A stretch of DNA of 5,316 nt from an uncultured Eggerthellaceae bacterium (GTDB lineage: Bacteria > Actinomycetota > Coriobacteriia > Coriobacteriales > Eggerthellaceae), in NCBI GenBank assembly GCA_910584145.1, contig CAJTXX010000071.1, positions 1 to 5,316 of the forward strand. The letters are read 5' to 3'. The translations under genes and the position numbers were made by a program. Positions 4,180 through 5,316 of this stretch are shown here, piece after piece (positions within the stretch are counted from its first letter, which is position 1; every line of letters starts with the position of its first letter). The notes under the pieces were generated by a model. It saw nothing but the letters and a program-made list of their open reading frames with translations, was not told the origin of the DNA and ran no database searches.

Positions 4180-5316
4180 GCTCCATCATCGACGCGTTCA
4201 AAGTACCGGAGCTGCGCAAGAAGATCCTCTTCACGCTGGCGATCCTTGCGCTCTACCGCTTTGGCGCATACGTACCGGTTCCCGGCATCCCATTCAATGA
4301 GTTCGCCACCGCGTATCAGGACTCGGGCGTTGCTATGAGCATGCTCGACCTGTTCACTGGCGGCGCGCTCTCGAACTTCAGCGTGTTCTCGCTGGGTATC
4401 ATGCCCTACATCACCGCATCGATCATCATGCAGCTGATGCAGGGCGTCATCCCGGCGGTCGGGCGCTGGGCCAAGGAAGGCGATTCCGGTCGCAAGAAGA
4501 TCACCCAGGTGACGCGTTACCTGACGCTGGGCCTGGGCCTCATCAACGCGGTCGGCTATCTGCTGCTGTTCCAGTCGCCCGCTTACGGCGTCACGTTCTC
4601 CGACGAGGTGCCGTATTGGCTCACCAGCACCATCATCGTGTTCACGCTGGTGGCGGGCACCGCATTCATCATGTGGATGGGCGAGCTCATCACGCAGCGC
4701 GGCATCGGCAACGGCATGTCGCTGATCATCTTCATCAGCATCGTCAGCCGCGTGCCCTCCGCCATCTTCAGCTCCATCAATCTGTCGGCTGACCTCGGCA
4801 TGGGCATCGCCATCACCATCTTGATCTTGATCGTGGTGCTGGCGTGCATCCCGGTCATCATCTTCATCGAGCGCGCGCAGCGCCGCATCCCGGTCAACTA
4901 CGCCAAGCGCGTATCGGGGCGCAAGATGATGGGCGGCCAGAGCACCTACATCCCATTGAAGGTGAATGCTGCGGGCGTCATCCCCATCATCTTCGCGAGC
5001 TGCATCCTGTACCTGCCGGCGCAGCTGGCGGCCATCTTCAACGTTGACTGGCTGACCACGTTCGCCGACTGGTGCTCCACCGGCTGGCTGAACTGGATAC
5101 TCACGCTCGTGCTGATCGTGTTCTTCGCCTACTTCTACACCTCGATGGTGTTCAACCCGGAGGAGACGGCCGATAACATCCGCAAGCAGGGCGGGTTCAT
5201 CCCCGGCGTGCGCCCGGGCTCGGCCACGGTCACCTACATCAAGAACACGCTGCGACGCATCACGCTGCCCGGCGGCATCTTCATCGCGCTGATCGCGGTG
5301 GTGCCCACCATCATCT
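4173..5316 (+). CDS. secY: Preprotein translocase subunit SecY (partial, 3' end outside window)
   Basis: SecY is the channel subunit of the SecYEG translocon in the cytoplasmic membrane. The window holds 381 codons; about 50 are missing if the length is the usual 430 or so. The frame has no ATG or GTG between a stop at 4143-4145 and the conserved N-terminus, so the start is taken as TTG 4173, giving (M)LSSIIDAFKVPELRKKILF. It overlaps rplO by 7 nt. An AAAGG site (4158-4162) lies 10 nt before it. Visible landmarks are TM1 with YRFGAYVPVPGI, QRGIGNGMSLIIF (residues 175-187), the cytosolic loop IERAQRRIPVNYAKRV (from residue 232) and the ribosome/SecA-contacting loop NPEETADNIRK...PGVRPG. Its R347 aligns with E. 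coli R357. The sequence stops in the ninth membrane segment, leaving TM10 outside. Confidence 0.96.
   Translation, partial: MLSSIIDAFKVPELRKKILFTLAILALYRFGAYVPVPGIPFNEFATAYQDSGVAMSMLDLFTGGALSNFSVFSLGIMPYITASIIMQLMQGVIPAVGRWAKEGDSGRKKITQVTRYLTLGLGLINAVGYLLLFQSPAYGVTFSDEVPYWLTSTIIVFTLVAGTAFIMWMGELITQRGIGNGMSLIIFISIVSRVPSAIFSSINLSADLGMGIAITILILIVVLACIPVIIFIERAQRRIPVNYAKRVSGRKMMGGQSTYIPLKVNAAGVIPIIFASCILYLPAQLAAIFNVDWLTTFADWCSTGWLNWILTLVLIVFFAYFYTSMVFNPEETADNIRKQGGFIPGVRPGSATVTYIKNTLRRITLPGGIFIALIAVVPTII

Noticed and set aside
4583..4897. Met-rich 104-codon minus-strand frame opposite secY
   Set aside because: The many Met codons are the complement of CAT-containing Ile/His runs in secY membrane segments, so it is an artefact.

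Overview
The window is a segment of the bacterial spc ribosomal-protein operon. All genes are on the + strand in canonical order: rplN (3' end only), rplX, rplE, rpsN (type Z), rpsH, rplF, rplR, rpsE, rpmD, rplO and secY (5' part only). Base composition is GC-rich (about 60% by eye, not counted). A zinc-binding 61-residue S14, strong AGGAGG-type ribosome binding sites and the style of the SecY and L24 sequences suggest a high-GC Gram-positive. The best guess is Actinomycetota, class Coriobacteriia (Eggerthella/Gordonibacter/Slackia-like). This taxonomic call is recognition, not a search result.

Layout. Positions 1-420 hold the end of L14 and all of L24. Positions 421-637 are an unusually long gap of 217 nt inside the operon, and this is the most interesting stretch of the window. 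It holds two perfect copies of the ParB-binding chromosome-segregation site parS (TGTTTCACGTGAAACA, at 467-482 and 525-540). Both lie within a 28-bp inverted repeat, and a hairpin containing AGGAGG sits just ahead of rplE. Positions 638-1948 hold L5, S14 and S8, separated by gaps of 68 and 106 nt, the first with a small hairpin. Positions 1961-3616 are a tight block, L6-L18-S5-L30, with gaps of 2-15 nt. A 113-nt gap with a perfect 9-bp GC-rich hairpin precedes L15. SecY then starts at a TTG codon that overlaps the end of rplO by 7 nt and runs off the window in transmembrane segment 9.

How it works together. The genes supply large-subunit (L14, L24, L5, L6, L18, L30, L15) and small-subunit (S14, S8, S5) proteins from one polycistronic message, and the SecY translocon channel is translated in overlap with L15. 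No promoter or intrinsic terminator with a U-tract was found, so transcription probably enters from upstream (S10 operon) and continues past the window. The parS pair adds a chromosome-partition function: ParB would load inside one of the most heavily transcribed operons of the cell.
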